A stretch of DNA of 17,283 bases, taken from the NCBI GenBank assembly GCA_031411835.1, contig JANOBV010000123.1, positions 1-17,283 on the forward strand, written 5' to 3'. The notes under the pieces are model-generated. The model was not told the origin of the DNA. It worked only from the letters and a program-made list of their open reading frames with translations, and searched no databases. Every line of letters begins with the position of its first letter. The stretch's first letter is position 1. Source of the stretch: JADKIH01 sp031411835 (lineage in GTDB: Bacteria > Bacteroidota > Bacteroidia > AKYH767-A > 2013-40CM-41-45). Below, one piece after another: positions 1 through 7,986 of the stretch. The position numbers and the translations under genes are program-made.

Positions 1-2331
1 TTCGATAAAGTAACGGCTCGGATTCAGAAACTGGCTTACAGTTTGTCTGAACATGTAGATACTTTTGCTGTTGCCCAAAAGGTGATTGAAGGAATCTACG
101 ATGGAGTTACTACTTCTCAATTAGACAGCTTGGCCGCTGAAATTGCTGCTTCAATGACGACTCGTCATCCTGATTACGCAATTCTTGCTGCTCGTATCGC
201 TGTAAGTAATTTACATAAGAATACAAAAAAGTCTTTCAGCGAAACGATGAAAGATCTTTATGAATATATCGATCCGAAAACAGGAAAGAAAGCTCCTCTG
301 CTTGCTGATGATGTATATGCAATCATCGAGGAGAACAAAGACTTCCTTGATTCTACGATCATCTATGACCGTGATTTCGGTTATGATTATTTCGGTTTCA
401 AAACATTGGAGAAATCATACTTGCTGAAAATTCGTGGAGCAATTGCTGAACGTCCGCAACACATGATCATGCGTGTGGCAATCGGTATTCACAAAGAAGA
501 TATTGAATCAGCTGTTGAGACTTACAATTTAATGAGCGAACGTTGGTTCACTCATGCAACACCGACACTATTCAATGCAGGAACACCTAAGCCACAGCTA
601 AGCTCTTGCTTCCTGTTGCAAATGGAAGATGATAGTATCGATGGAATTTATAATACACTGAAGAATTGTGCTAAGATTTCACAATCTGCAGGTGGGATCG
701 GACTTAGCATACACAACGTACGCGCAACAGGTTCATACATCCGCGGAACGAATGGTACTTCAAACGGTATCGTTCCGATGTTACGTGTATTCAATGATAC
801 AGCTCGTTATGTTGATCAAGGTGGTGGAAAGCGTAAAGGTTCGTTCGCTATTTATATTGAACCTTGGCATGCAGATATTTTCGATTTCCTTGAATTGAAA
901 AAGAATCATGGTAAAGAAGAAAATCGCGCTCGTGATCTTTTCTTCGCTATGTGGATCTCTGATCTATTCATGGAGAGAGTGGAGCAAGACGGAGAATGGA
1001 GTTTGTTCTGTCCGAATGAAGCTCCGGGTCTTGACGAATGTTACGGTGATAAATTCCGTGCACTGTATGCTCAATACGAAGCAGAAGGTCGCGCACGTAA
1101 AACTATCAAAGCACAAGAACTTTGGTTTGCAATTCTTGAATCACAAATTGAAACAGGAACTCCATACATGCTTTACAAAGATGCATGTAATGAAAAAAGC
1201 AATCAGAAAAATCTAGGTACAATTAAGAGTTCAAACCTTTGTACAGAGATCGTTGAATATACTGCACCTGATGAGATCGCTGTTTGTAATCTTGCATCGA
1301 TCGCATTACCACGTTTCGTCATCAATAATAAATTCGATCACCAAAAATTATTCGATATCACGTATGTGATCACGAAAAATTTGAATAAAGTAATTGACAT
1401 CAATTATTATCCGGTTGAAGAGGCTCGTAAGAGTAACATGCGTCACCGTCCGATCGGAATTGGTGTGCAAGGATTAGCAGATGCATTTATTTTAATGCGT
1501 ATGCCATTCGATAGCGATGAAGCTCGTCAATTGAACAAAGACATTCATGAAACGATCTACTATGCTGCAATGACAGCATCGAAAGATCTTTCTAAGAAGG
1601 ATGGTCCATACGAAACGTATGAAGGTTCACCGGTATCGCAAGGAATTTTCCAATACGATATGTGGAATGTTGTTCCATCAAATCGGTGGGAGTGGGATGT
1701 GTTGAAAGAAGAAGTGAAAAAATACGGAGTTCGTAATTCATTGTTGTTAGCACCAATGCCAACTGCAAGTACATCGCAGATCCTTGGTAACAACGAATGT
1801 TTCGAACCATATACTTCGAATATTTACAGTCGTCGTGTGTTGAGCGGAGAATTCCCGATCGTAAACAAGCACTTATTGAAAGATCTTGTGAAATTGAACT
1901 TGTGGAATGATAATATGAAAAACAAGATCATTGCAGATAACGGTTCAATTCAGAACATAGGAGAAATTCCTGCTGACTTGAAAGAGATCTACAAAACAGT
2001 TTGGGAGATAAAGCAACGCGCAGTGATCGACATGGCCGCTGATCGTGGTGCATACATTTGCCAAAGTCAGTCGTTGAATTTATTTATTCAAGATGCCAAC
2101 TTCGCAAAATTGACATCAATGCATTTCTATGCATGGAAGAAAGGTTTGAAAACCGGTATGTATTACCTGCGTACGAAGTCAGCCGCTGATGCTGTTAAAT
2201 TCACAGTAGATCAAAGCTACTTGAAACAACCAAACGTAGAAACAGCAATTGTTGCTGATAAAGAAGAAGCCTTTGCCCAAATGGCCTGCTCGCTGGATAA
2301 TCCGGAAGCGTGCGAAGCCTGCGGTAGCTAA
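1..2331 (+). CDS. nrdA: Ribonucleoside-diphosphate reductase, class Ia large (alpha) subunit, 5'-truncated by window edge
   Basis: Reduces ribonucleoside diphosphates to deoxyribonucleotides in the cytoplasm, together with a beta subunit that supplies the radical. The reading frame is open from base 1. The first residues visible (FDKVTARIQKLAYSLSEHV) belong to the N-terminal ATP-cone, so the TTG at 43 is not a real start and only roughly the first 15 residues are missing. Counting from base 1, the visible active-site residues are Cys203 (SSCFLL), Cys414 and Glu416 in NLCTEIV, and Cys429 in AVCNLAS. The radical-transfer pair Tyr721-Tyr722 lies in MYYLRT. The C-terminal tail EACEACGS carries the CxxC pair that is re-reduced by thioredoxin or glutaredoxin. 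Length and motifs fit a complete class Ia enzyme. A terminator follows directly, so any nrdB partner would lie upstream, outside the window (inference). Confidence 0.96.
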   Translation, partial: FDKVTARIQKLAYSLSEHVDTFAVAQKVIEGIYDGVTTSQLDSLAAEIAASMTTRHPDYAILAARIAVSNLHKNTKKSFSETMKDLYEYIDPKTGKKAPLLADDVYAIIEENKDFLDSTIIYDRDFGYDYFGFKTLEKSYLLKIRGAIAERPQHMIMRVAIGIHKEDIESAVETYNLMSERWFTHATPTLFNAGTPKPQLSSCFLLQMEDDSIDGIYNTLKNCAKISQSAGGIGLSIHNVRATGSYIRGTNGTSNGIVPMLRVFNDTARYVDQGGGKRKGSFAIYIEPWHADIFDFLELKKNHGKEENRARDLFFAMWISDLFMERVEQDGEWSLFCPNEAPGLDECYGDKFRALYAQYEAEGRARKTIKAQELWFAILESQIETGTPYMLYKDACNEKSNQKNLGTIKSSNLCTEIVEYTAPDEIAVCNLASIALPRFVINNKFDHQKLFDITYVITKNLNKVIDINYYPVEEARKSNMRHRPIGIGVQGLADAFILMRMPFDSDEARQLNKDIHETIYYAAMTASKDLSKKDGPYETYEGSPVSQGIFQYDMWNVVPSNRWEWDVLKEEVKKYGVRNSLLLAPMPTASTSQILGNNECFEPYTSNIYSRRVLSGEFPIVNKHLLKDLVKLNLWNDNMKNKIIADNGSIQNIGEIPADLKEIYKTVWEIKQRAVIDMAADRGAYICQSQSLNLFIQDANFAKLTSMHFYAWKKGLKTGMYYLRTKSAADAVKFTVDQSYLKQPNVETAIVADKEEAFAQMACSLDNPEACEACGS

Positions 2332-2356
2332 TAATATATGCTTTTGTACATAGTGC

Positions 2357-2391
2357 AAGCCCTTTCGACAAGTTGTTGGAAGGGTTTTTTT
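2357..2391 (+). terminator. Rho-independent terminator after nrdA
   Basis: The arms CCCTT (2360-2364) and AAGGG (2380-2384) pair around a 15-nt loop and are followed by a run of seven T. The stem can be lengthened by G-T and A-T pairs on the outer side. It begins 26 nt after the nrdA stop codon, the expected place for the end of the nrd transcript. Confidence 0.75.
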
Positions 2392-2506
2392 ATTGACCGA
2401 GAATCGTTAATCGAATGAGGGCGCTGAATCAAATGTAGAGATTGGGTTTAGTGAGCCCCTGAAGTGGAAAGCCAAGGCATGGCGAAAACAAATTTGTAAG
2501 CCGCGC

Positions 2507-2806
2507 GACCCCAGAGGGGTCACATGTTTGTAGGAAACGAAAATAAAACAACGAACCGACCCCGTAGGGGTCGAATGTGATTTGCGATAACATTTTTGCA
2601 TTCATTTTTTTATTGATGATTTTGAAAACGAATGGTATCAATCGCCATTTTTTTTGGTTTCGAATATTTGTACCTATCCGCATATGATCCCTTCGGGATC
2701 GAAAATATAATTTCGTGTTTATGCTTGCTACAAATATGCGACCCCTCCGGGGTCGTGCGATATTTACATTTCCCCATTCTACCAACATGCGACTCCGTAG
2801 GAGTCG
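2507..2806. repeat. Five interspersed 15-17 bp palindromes (module copy 1)
   Basis: Perfect inverted repeats lie at 2507-2521 (GACCCC/GGGGTC arms), 2557-2573 (CGACCCC/GGGGTCG), 2686-2700 (GATCCC/GGGATC), 2739-2755 (CGACCCC/GGGGTCG) and 2790-2806 (CGACTCC/GGAGTCG). The 3-5 nt centres vary (AGA, GTA, TTC, TCC, GTA). Arm sequences differ between copies, but every change is matched on the other arm. They resemble REP-like intergenic palindromes. No function is assigned. Confidence 0.9.
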
Positions 2807-2880
2807 TGCTTGTTACAAATTTGTGATCTTTTATTTAAGAATGAACTGGTTTCTATGCTTAAACTGGAACTTGTAGACTC

Positions 2881-2991
2881 GAAGAAAAATATTCCAAACT
2901 AGCCCCGGGCGAAATGAGCTCCTGCGAATGGAGCACGGGAAGGCCGGTGAATTTGGAAGAATACTGCATCGCTACGAATATTTTTCGCTTC
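2881..2991 (+). other. Structured non-coding element, copy 1 (candidate RNA or DNA hairpin)
   Basis: The core 2899-2940 begins CTAGCCCCGGGCG and ends GGAGCACGGGA. Three nested helices are visible: TTCCAAA (2892-2898) with TTTGGAA (2952-2958), CCCG (2904-2907) with CGGG (2936-2939), and GCTCC (2918-2922) with GGAGC (2930-2934) closing the loop TGCGAAT. An alternative outer helix pairs AAAAATATTC (2885-2894) with GAATATTTTT (2976-2985), continued by GAAG/CTTC. It shares bases with the first helix, so the two exclude each other. The core recurs at 7240-7281 with one mismatch. Whether it acts as RNA or DNA, and on which strand, cannot be told from the sequence. Confidence 0.6.
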
Positions 2992-3041
2992 ATTTAAATT
3001 AATTTCCTAAACTTGCTCGTAAATCATCAATCCCCCACATT

Positions 3042-6000
3042 ATGAATAGAATTTCCGCTTTATTTTTATTTGCATTCAGTTTTCTGTTTGCAACAGCTCA
3101 GCTGGTAGCGCAGCAGGCAAATAAAAATTATTCTATACTTTTTAAGTCAGGAGTTGTCCAACTTCAGGCCAATGTCGATGCCTTTTCAACAAATGCCGAT
3201 CTAAATCAATTTCCGGTTTTTGATCAGCGCATATTTGTGTTGCTCCAATTCAACAGTGTACCAACAGTAGAGCAACGTCAGGCCATTGAAGCAAACGGAA
3301 TTCATCTTCTTGATTACATTCCGCATTTTGCATTTTATGCGTCACTGCCTTCTGGTTTTGATCCGGGCATATTGGCTTCGCTTAACGTAAGAAGTATATC
3401 GGAAATAAAAACTACTTACAAACTTAATCAGGAATTGAGAACTAATTCTATTCCACAGCATGCAATCAAACAAGAAGGAACTGTTGATGTAAATATTTTG
3501 TATTTCAATGATGTTTCGCGTGAAAGGGTTATCAGTGAATTAAATTCGAATGGAGCTACTGTGATCAAGACGTCTGATAATCTGAAGACAATTACAATTC
3601 GAATTAATAAAAATGAAATTGGAAAATTTTCTGCATTGCCTTTCATAGAGTACATGGAGACAATTGCTCCTGATCCAACTCCTGATGATACAAAAGGTCG
3701 TAGTCTTCATCGCTCGAATGTGATCAATTCAGAACAGGCAAATGGTTTGCACTATAATGGCTCCGGTGTGCATGTTGCAATTGCTGATGATGGAAGTATT
3801 AGTCACATTGATTTTAAAGGTCGCTGGACTGATCATACGGATGGTGCGCAAGGGGGAACTCATGGTGATATGACTTCGGGTATTTGTGTTGGGGCAGGTA
3901 ATCTTGATCCGACTATAACAGGAATGGCTACCGGTGCACATCTTCACGAATTTTCAATTAATGGTTATCCGCAAATTGTTGATGCGATTGCGAATTATAC
4001 TAACGATAGTATTGTTCTGGTATCAACTAGTTATAGTCAAGGTTGTAATGAATATACTTCTGACTCACAATTTGGTGACGGTACTATTCATGACAATCCG
4101 CAATTGCAATTTATTTTCAGTGCTGGTAATAATAATAGCGCTGATTGTGGTTATGGTGCAGGCGATCAATGGGGAAATATTACCGGCGGATATAAATCAG
4201 GTAAAAATGTAATTGCATGTGCAAATGTAGATGCCAGCGATATTATTACCGCTTCAAGTAGTCGTGGTCCTGCCAGCGATGGACGTGTAAAGCCAGACAT
4301 CGCTTCAAATGGGACCGATCAAATGTCGACGGATGAAAACAATGGCTATCAGGTTGGCGGAGGTACTTCAGCAGCTTCACCGGGTGTGGCAGGTGCTAGT
4401 GCACAATTATGTCATGCATATAAAGAAATGCATTCCGGACAGGAAATCAATACGGCTTTGCTTAAAGCAACTTTATTAAACACGGCTACTGAACTTGGAA
4501 ATCCCGGCCCCGATTATATTTTTGGTTGGGGTCGTATTAATGCTATGCGTGCTTATAATCTTCTGGCCGGTAATAATTTTATTTTCGATTCTGTTTCTCA
4601 AGGTCAGCAGAAAACATTTAGTATAACTATTCCTGCAAATACCACTCTTGCAAAAGTCATGGTCTACTGGCACGATTACGAAGGCAATCCTTCGGCAGCA
4701 AAAGCATTGGTTAATGATCTGAATATTTCAATGACTGATTTATCAAGTACAAATTATCTGCCATTAATTCTGGACCCCACACCGGATGCAACAACTTTGA
4801 ATAATTATGCAGTACCCGGAGTTGACACATTGAATAATGCTGAGCAAATTCAAATTGAAAATCCTGCAGCAGGAAGTTATTCTTTAACTGTAGACGGTTT
4901 TGAAGTGCCGCAAGGAGTACAAAAATTTTATGTTGTATGGGATTTAGTTGAAGATGGAATTACAGTTACATATCCGAATGGTGCAGAAGGATTCGTAGCG
5001 GGTGAACAAGAAATAATTCGTTGGGATGATGCGAGTCCATCAACGCAAACTTACACTGCTGAATATTCAACAGACAATGGAACTTCGTGGAATACTATAG
5101 CTTCCAATATTCCATTTATAAAGCGACAATGGACATTCACAGTTCCATCCGTTTCAACGGACCAAGCCCTGATCAGAATTTCGCGCGGAGCACAATCGGA
5201 TGTAAGTGATAATACGTTTTCAATATTCCCTGAAATTCAAAACTTGTCTGTCGTATTTGAGTGTCCTGATTCCGTTGGATTGCAATGGTCTCCTATTGCA
5301 GGTGCAGTAGCTTATGAAGCAAGTATGCTTGGTGAAATGTATATGGATTCTGTTGCAACTAGTACGAGCTCATCTGTTACGATCTATGGTACAGTTCCAA
5401 ATGTTGAAAAGTGGTTTAGTGTACGAGCTATTGGTGCGAATGGTGGTAAGGGTCGAAGAGTGAATGCAATTTTTAAACCTGCCGGTACGATCAATTGCCC
5501 GTTGGCATTCGATAATGAATTGATGAATTTAATTTCACCTATATCAGGAACCTATAGAGATTGTCCTTCGAATGGATCTGTAGATGTCAGAATTCATTTT
5601 AGAAGTTTATCAATTAATACTGTTTCTAATTTTCCTGTAAGTTATCGTTTCAATTCAGGCAGTGTAGTTACGGAAACTTTTTCAGGAACATTAAATACAT
5701 TCGATACAGCATCCTATACATTTTCTGTTCCTATCTCATTGCTGCCTACAGGTTCTTATCAACTTACGGCTTGGGTTTCTTTACCGGGGGATTTGAATAA
5801 TTATAATGATAGTGCATTTGCACTTATAAATGTTATTGATGGCAATATTGGTTTGCCGCCTTTGACTGAAGATCTGGAAACTTCTTTTCCGCCATTTGGT
5901 TTTATAATTGCAAACCCGGATAGTGACATAACATGGGTCGATAGAACTGTAACTGGAGCAAATTCATTTTCAACGACTGCTGCCTATATGGATAATTTCA

Positions 6001-6653
6001 CTTACAATTCTCCCGGACAGGAAGATTATATTGAAACTCGTGTGTATGACTTGACCGGTATATTAAATCCATATATGACATTTGATGTGGCTCATGCGCC
6101 GTATTCTGCCACCTATATTGATGGTTTGCGAATAGACGTATCATCAAATTGTGGAGACAACTTTTTGCCGACTGGATATTATAAGGAAGGATTAACATTG
6201 GGTACTGTTGGCGGCTATAACACTACTTCAGGTTGGGAACCTGCAGATGCATCAGAATGGAGAAATGATTCTGTTGACTTATCTGCATATGCAGGACAGC
6301 AAGTAATTCTTCGCTTTGCAAACATTAATGGTTATGGAAACAGTCTTTATATCGACAACATAAATGTTGCAAATCTTTCTGTTGGTGTGAATGAGTACAC
6401 TAACAATACAGCTCTTACAATTTATCCGAATCCGGCTAAAGAAATGTTTAATATTTATTGCAAAGATGAATCGAATGAAGACGTGGCGGTAAATGTTTTG
6501 GATGCAATGGGTCGAGTGATCAAAACTATGCGAAACAATTTCACATTAAACAACAATTTAGAAATTCGTTTGAATGGATTTGCTAAAGGAATTTATACGA
6601 TTGAATGCAGTTCAAGCAAGATGAATGGCCGTGCGAAAGTGGTGGTGAATTGA
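3042..6653 (+). CDS. Secreted subtilisin-like serine protease (S8 family) with T9SS type A sorting domain
   Basis: An exported peptidase of 1203 residues. Residues 1-24 form a signal peptide (a basic start, then a hydrophobic run ending near ATAQLVAQ). A propeptide-like region follows to about residue 215. The S8 catalytic domain spans about 230-510, with Asp249 (IADDGS), His274 (GGTHGDM), oxyanion Asn363 (SAGNNN) and nucleophile Ser443 (GGGTSAASPG). All four key residues are present. A jelly-roll domain follows, with the VYWHDYEGNP and KALVNDLNIS motifs usual after such S8 cores. Next come Ig/FN3-like beta modules and an anchor-like region near 945-1110 starting at LPPLTEDLETSFPPFGF. The T9SS C-terminal domain covers about 1120-1203, with TIYPNPAKEMFNI and an AKGIYTIE block. 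It is inferred to be carried over the outer membrane by T9SS and either released or attached to the surface. It is flanked on both sides by copies of the same non-coding repeat module. Substrate unknown. Confidence 0.93.
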   Translation: MNRISALFLFAFSFLFATAQLVAQQANKNYSILFKSGVVQLQANVDAFSTNADLNQFPVFDQRIFVLLQFNSVPTVEQRQAIEANGIHLLDYIPHFAFYASLPSGFDPGILASLNVRSISEIKTTYKLNQELRTNSIPQHAIKQEGTVDVNILYFNDVSRERVISELNSNGATVIKTSDNLKTITIRINKNEIGKFSALPFIEYMETIAPDPTPDDTKGRSLHRSNVINSEQANGLHYNGSGVHVAIADDGSISHIDFKGRWTDHTDGAQGGTHGDMTSGICVGAGNLDPTITGMATGAHLHEFSINGYPQIVDAIANYTNDSIVLVSTSYSQGCNEYTSDSQFGDGTIHDNPQLQFIFSAGNNNSADCGYGAGDQWGNITGGYKSGKNVIACANVDASDIITASSSRGPASDGRVKPDIASNGTDQMSTDENNGYQVGGGTSAASPGVAGASAQLCHAYKEMHSGQEINTALLKATLLNTATELGNPGPDYIFGWGRINAMRAYNLLAGNNFIFDSVSQGQQKTFSITIPANTTLAKVMVYWHDYEGNPSAAKALVNDLNISMTDLSSTNYLPLILDPTPDATTLNNYAVPGVDTLNNAEQIQIENPAAGSYSLTVDGFEVPQGVQKFYVVWDLVEDGITVTYPNGAEGFVAGEQEIIRWDDASPSTQTYTAEYSTDNGTSWNTIASNIPFIKRQWTFTVPSVSTDQALIRISRGAQSDVSDNTFSIFPEIQNLSVVFECPDSVGLQWSPIAGAVAYEASMLGEMYMDSVATSTSSSVTIYGTVPNVEKWFSVRAIGANGGKGRRVNAIFKPAGTINCPLAFDNELMNLISPISGTYRDCPSNGSVDVRIHFRSLSINTVSNFPVSYRFNSGSVVTETFSGTLNTFDTASYTFSVPISLLPTGSYQLTAWVSLPGDLNNYNDSAFALINVIDGNIGLPPLTEDLETSFPPFGFIIANPDSDITWVDRTVTGANSFSTTAAYMDNFTYNSPGQEDYIETRVYDLTGILNPYMTFDVAHAPYSATYIDGLRIDVSSNCGDNFLPTGYYKEGLTLGTVGGYNTTSGWEPADASEWRNDSVDLSAYAGQQVILRFANINGYGNSLYIDNINVANLSVGVNEYTNNTALTIYPNPAKEMFNIYCKDESNEDVAVNVLDAMGRVIKTMRNNFTLNNNLEIRLNGFAKGIYTIECSSSKMNGRAKVVVN

Positions 6654-6748
6654 AAGGGTGCAGGTTGGTTTTGATCTAAGGACGAAGTTTTATTTAGGTT
6701 AAAGGTCAGAGGTCAGAGGTCACGCGGGATTAAATTATTTCAGCAGCA

Positions 6749-6927
6749 CGACTCCGGAGGAGTCGAATGTTTGTAGCAATCGCGCGTACATCCAACAACC
6801 ATTGACCCCAGCGGGGTCACATGTTTGTAGCAATCGTGCGTACATCCAACAACCAATGACCCCAGCGGGGTCACATGTTTGTAGCAATCGCAAATACATC
6901 TAACAACCAATGACCCCAGCGGGGTCA
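6749..6927. repeat. 54-bp tandem array of palindromic units (3.3 copies)
   Basis: Four 17-bp palindromes begin at 6749, 6803, 6857 and 6911, exactly 54 bp apart. The 37-nt stretches between them are almost identical to each other (starting ATGTTTGTAGCAATCG and ending CAACAACC plus two bases). The first palindrome is CGACTCCGGAGGAGTCG and the other three are TGACCCCAGCGGGGTCA, so the arm differences are paired. Identical spacers rule out a CRISPR array. A further palindrome follows 47 bp on, at 6958-6974. Confidence 0.93.
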
Positions 6928-7215
6928 AATGTCGGTAGAAAAACGAAAACGTCAAACCGACCCCGGAGGGGTCGAATGTGATTTGCAATAATGTTGTCGC
7001 AATAATTTTTTATTAATGATTTTAAAATCGAATTGTATATCGCCAATTTGTTGTATAAATTATTTACCTAACCGCATATGATCCCTCCGGGATCGAAATA
7101 TAAATGCGTGCGGATGCTTGCTACAAATATGCAACCCCTTCAGGGTCGTGATGGTTCCGAATTTTGATTGCGCCGTTTTTTTGAAAACAGTCGTACAATT
7201 TGATTATAGACTTTT

Positions 7216-7300
7216 GAATCGAAGCAAAACCCTTCCAAGCTAGCCCCGGGCGCAATGAGCTCCTGCGAATGGAGCACGGGACCGAAGATGATTCGAAGGG
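7216..7300 (+). other. Structured non-coding element, copy 2
   Basis: The core 7240-7281 equals 2899-2940 except for one base (GCAAT in place of GAAAT). The inner helices are retained: CCCG (7245-7248) with CGGG (7277-7280), and GCTCC (7259-7263) with GGAGC (7271-7275). The enclosing helix sits in the same place but uses different bases, CCCTTC (7230-7235) with GAAGGG (7295-7300). This suggests the pairing is kept while the sequence drifts. The long AT-rich outer helix of copy 1 is not kept here. The shared tail TATCGCT / CATCGCT follows both copies. Confidence 0.6.
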
Positions 7301-7334
7301 ATATCCTATCGCTCTAAAAAAATATTTTAACGAA

Positions 7335-7931
7335 CTACTTGCCTTTTTTCATAGCCTTGATCTCGTCAATCCGTGACGCGGCAACTTCTAATTGCTTGTA
7401 CCATTCTTTACCATATTTTCTAGTCAAAGAATCTTTCAAAAATTTATATACAGGTACTTTTAAACTGTCGCCTAGTTTGCATGCAGCTTTGCAGATCGAC
7501 CACTTGTCGTAATTCAATACTTCAAGTCCGTTGCGTTGTTGGGTGATACGAATAGGGTAGAGGTGACAACTAATCGGTTTTTTCCATTTCACTTTTCCTT
7601 CGTAATATGCTTTTTCAATTGCACATTTAGCAGTTCCTGTTTCATCGAAAAATGTATAGGCGCATTCTTTGCCTTTGATCAATGGCGTTACCCATTCTTT
7701 CTTTTCATACAACAAATACTTCCCTTGCTTTTCAACTGCATCAATTCCTGCAGGAGTCATGTATGGTTTTACTTTTTCATAGGCCTTGTCAAGCTGTTTA
7801 AGCTCGTCGTCCTCCAACGGAGCACCGTAATCGCCTTTCACGCAGCAGGCACCTTTACAGGCGCTCAAGTCGCATACAAAATGTTTTTCAAGTACTTCGT
7901 CGGTTATCAGGGTATTGTCGATTACTAGCAT
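7335..7931 (-). CDS. DUF3109 family cysteine-rich protein
   Basis: A 198-residue cytosolic protein without a signal peptide. It has the family's cysteine pattern: Cys20, Cys25, Cys29 and Cys30 in VCDLSACKGACC, then Cys90 and Cys103, Cys122 in SCHLYPIRI, and Cys147 and Cys151 in SICKAAC. The arrangement resembles the YkgJ/UPF0153-type proteins presumed to bind zinc or an Fe-S cluster. That ligand role is a family-level presumption, not shown. Full length for the family; the reaction is unknown. It is the last gene of the minus-strand run, 55 nt after the DUF2071 gene, and its 3' end abuts repeat module copy 2. The ATG at 7929-7931 is the natural start, and the MLVIDNTLI beginning fits family members. 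Confidence 0.85.
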   Translation of the reverse strand: MLVIDNTLITDEVLEKHFVCDLSACKGACCVKGDYGAPLEDDELKQLDKAYEKVKPYMTPAGIDAVEKQGKYLLYEKKEWVTPLIKGKECAYTFFDETGTAKCAIEKAYYEGKVKWKKPISCHLYPIRITQQRNGLEVLNYDKWSICKAACKLGDSLKVPVYKFLKDSLTRKYGKEWYKQLEVAASRIDEIKAMKKGK

Positions 7932-7986
7932 AGTGTGAAAGTATGGATTATTTTAACAACTTTATTTATTCATTTTAAATGACCTT

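Larger units (their letters stand above)
2392..3041. repeat. Non-coding repeat module, copy 1 (palindromes plus structured element)
   Basis: This gene-free stretch lies between nrdA and the protease gene. From 2440 to 2506 it holds unique-looking sequence with a small GCC/GGC hairpin near 2472-2483. From 2507 to 2806 it holds five short palindromes, and from 2881 to 2991 a structured element. Its order matches the region 6749-7310 beyond the protease gene, and several blocks are nearly identical. Examples are TCGAATGTGATTTGC after a palindrome, CCGCATATGATCCC, ATGCTTGCTACAAATATGC and the 42-nt core. The two regions are therefore diverged direct copies of one module. Open frames across it on both strands only translate the palindromes into repeats such as DPSGV or TPLGS and are not credible genes. 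A weak -7-like TAAACTTG lies at 3008-3015 and might drive the protease gene, but no -33 TTG is evident. Confidence 0.85.
6654..7334. repeat. Non-coding repeat module, copy 2, between convergent genes
   Basis: A gene-free stretch between the protease gene (+) and the DUF3109 gene (-). It begins with a perfect heptamer repeat (AGGTCAG, AGGTCAG, AGGTCAC at 6703-6723). A tandem palindrome array follows at 6749-6927, single palindromes at 6958-6974, 7080-7094 and a decayed one near 7133-7148, then the second structured element at 7216-7300. The order and many blocks match 2507-2993. Because the two flanking genes converge, this copy cannot be an ordinary promoter or leader for either gene. It could form the shared 3' end. 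Long open frames through it are translations of the palindromes. Confidence 0.85.

Noticed and set aside
43..45. TTG at 43 as the start of the ribonucleotide reductase gene
   Set aside because: The frame is open to base 1 and the upstream residues match the conserved ATP-cone of the family, so the true start is outside the window.
2407..2826. Open frames of 64-119 codons on both strands in module copy 1
   Set aside because: Their translations are dominated by palindrome-derived repeats (CDPSGV, HVTPLGS), and they overlap each other on opposite strands with no start context; they are by-products of the repeats.
2881..2991. Integron attC site or transposon end
   Set aside because: No attC-type core sites, no terminal inverted repeats with target duplication and no integrase or transposase gene in the window.
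2881..2991. Riboswitch or leader controlling the protease gene
   Set aside because: The near-identical core at 7240-7281 lies between convergent genes and has no downstream gene to control, so a leader role cannot be general; no known riboswitch motif was recognised.
6749..6974. CRISPR array
   Set aside because: The spacers are nearly identical instead of unique, the repeat is a short perfect palindrome, and no cas genes are present.
6740..6988. An 82-codon minus-strand frame with CYKHVTPLGS repeats
   Set aside because: It is the translation of the 54-bp array, a period divisible by three, so the frame stays open by chance.
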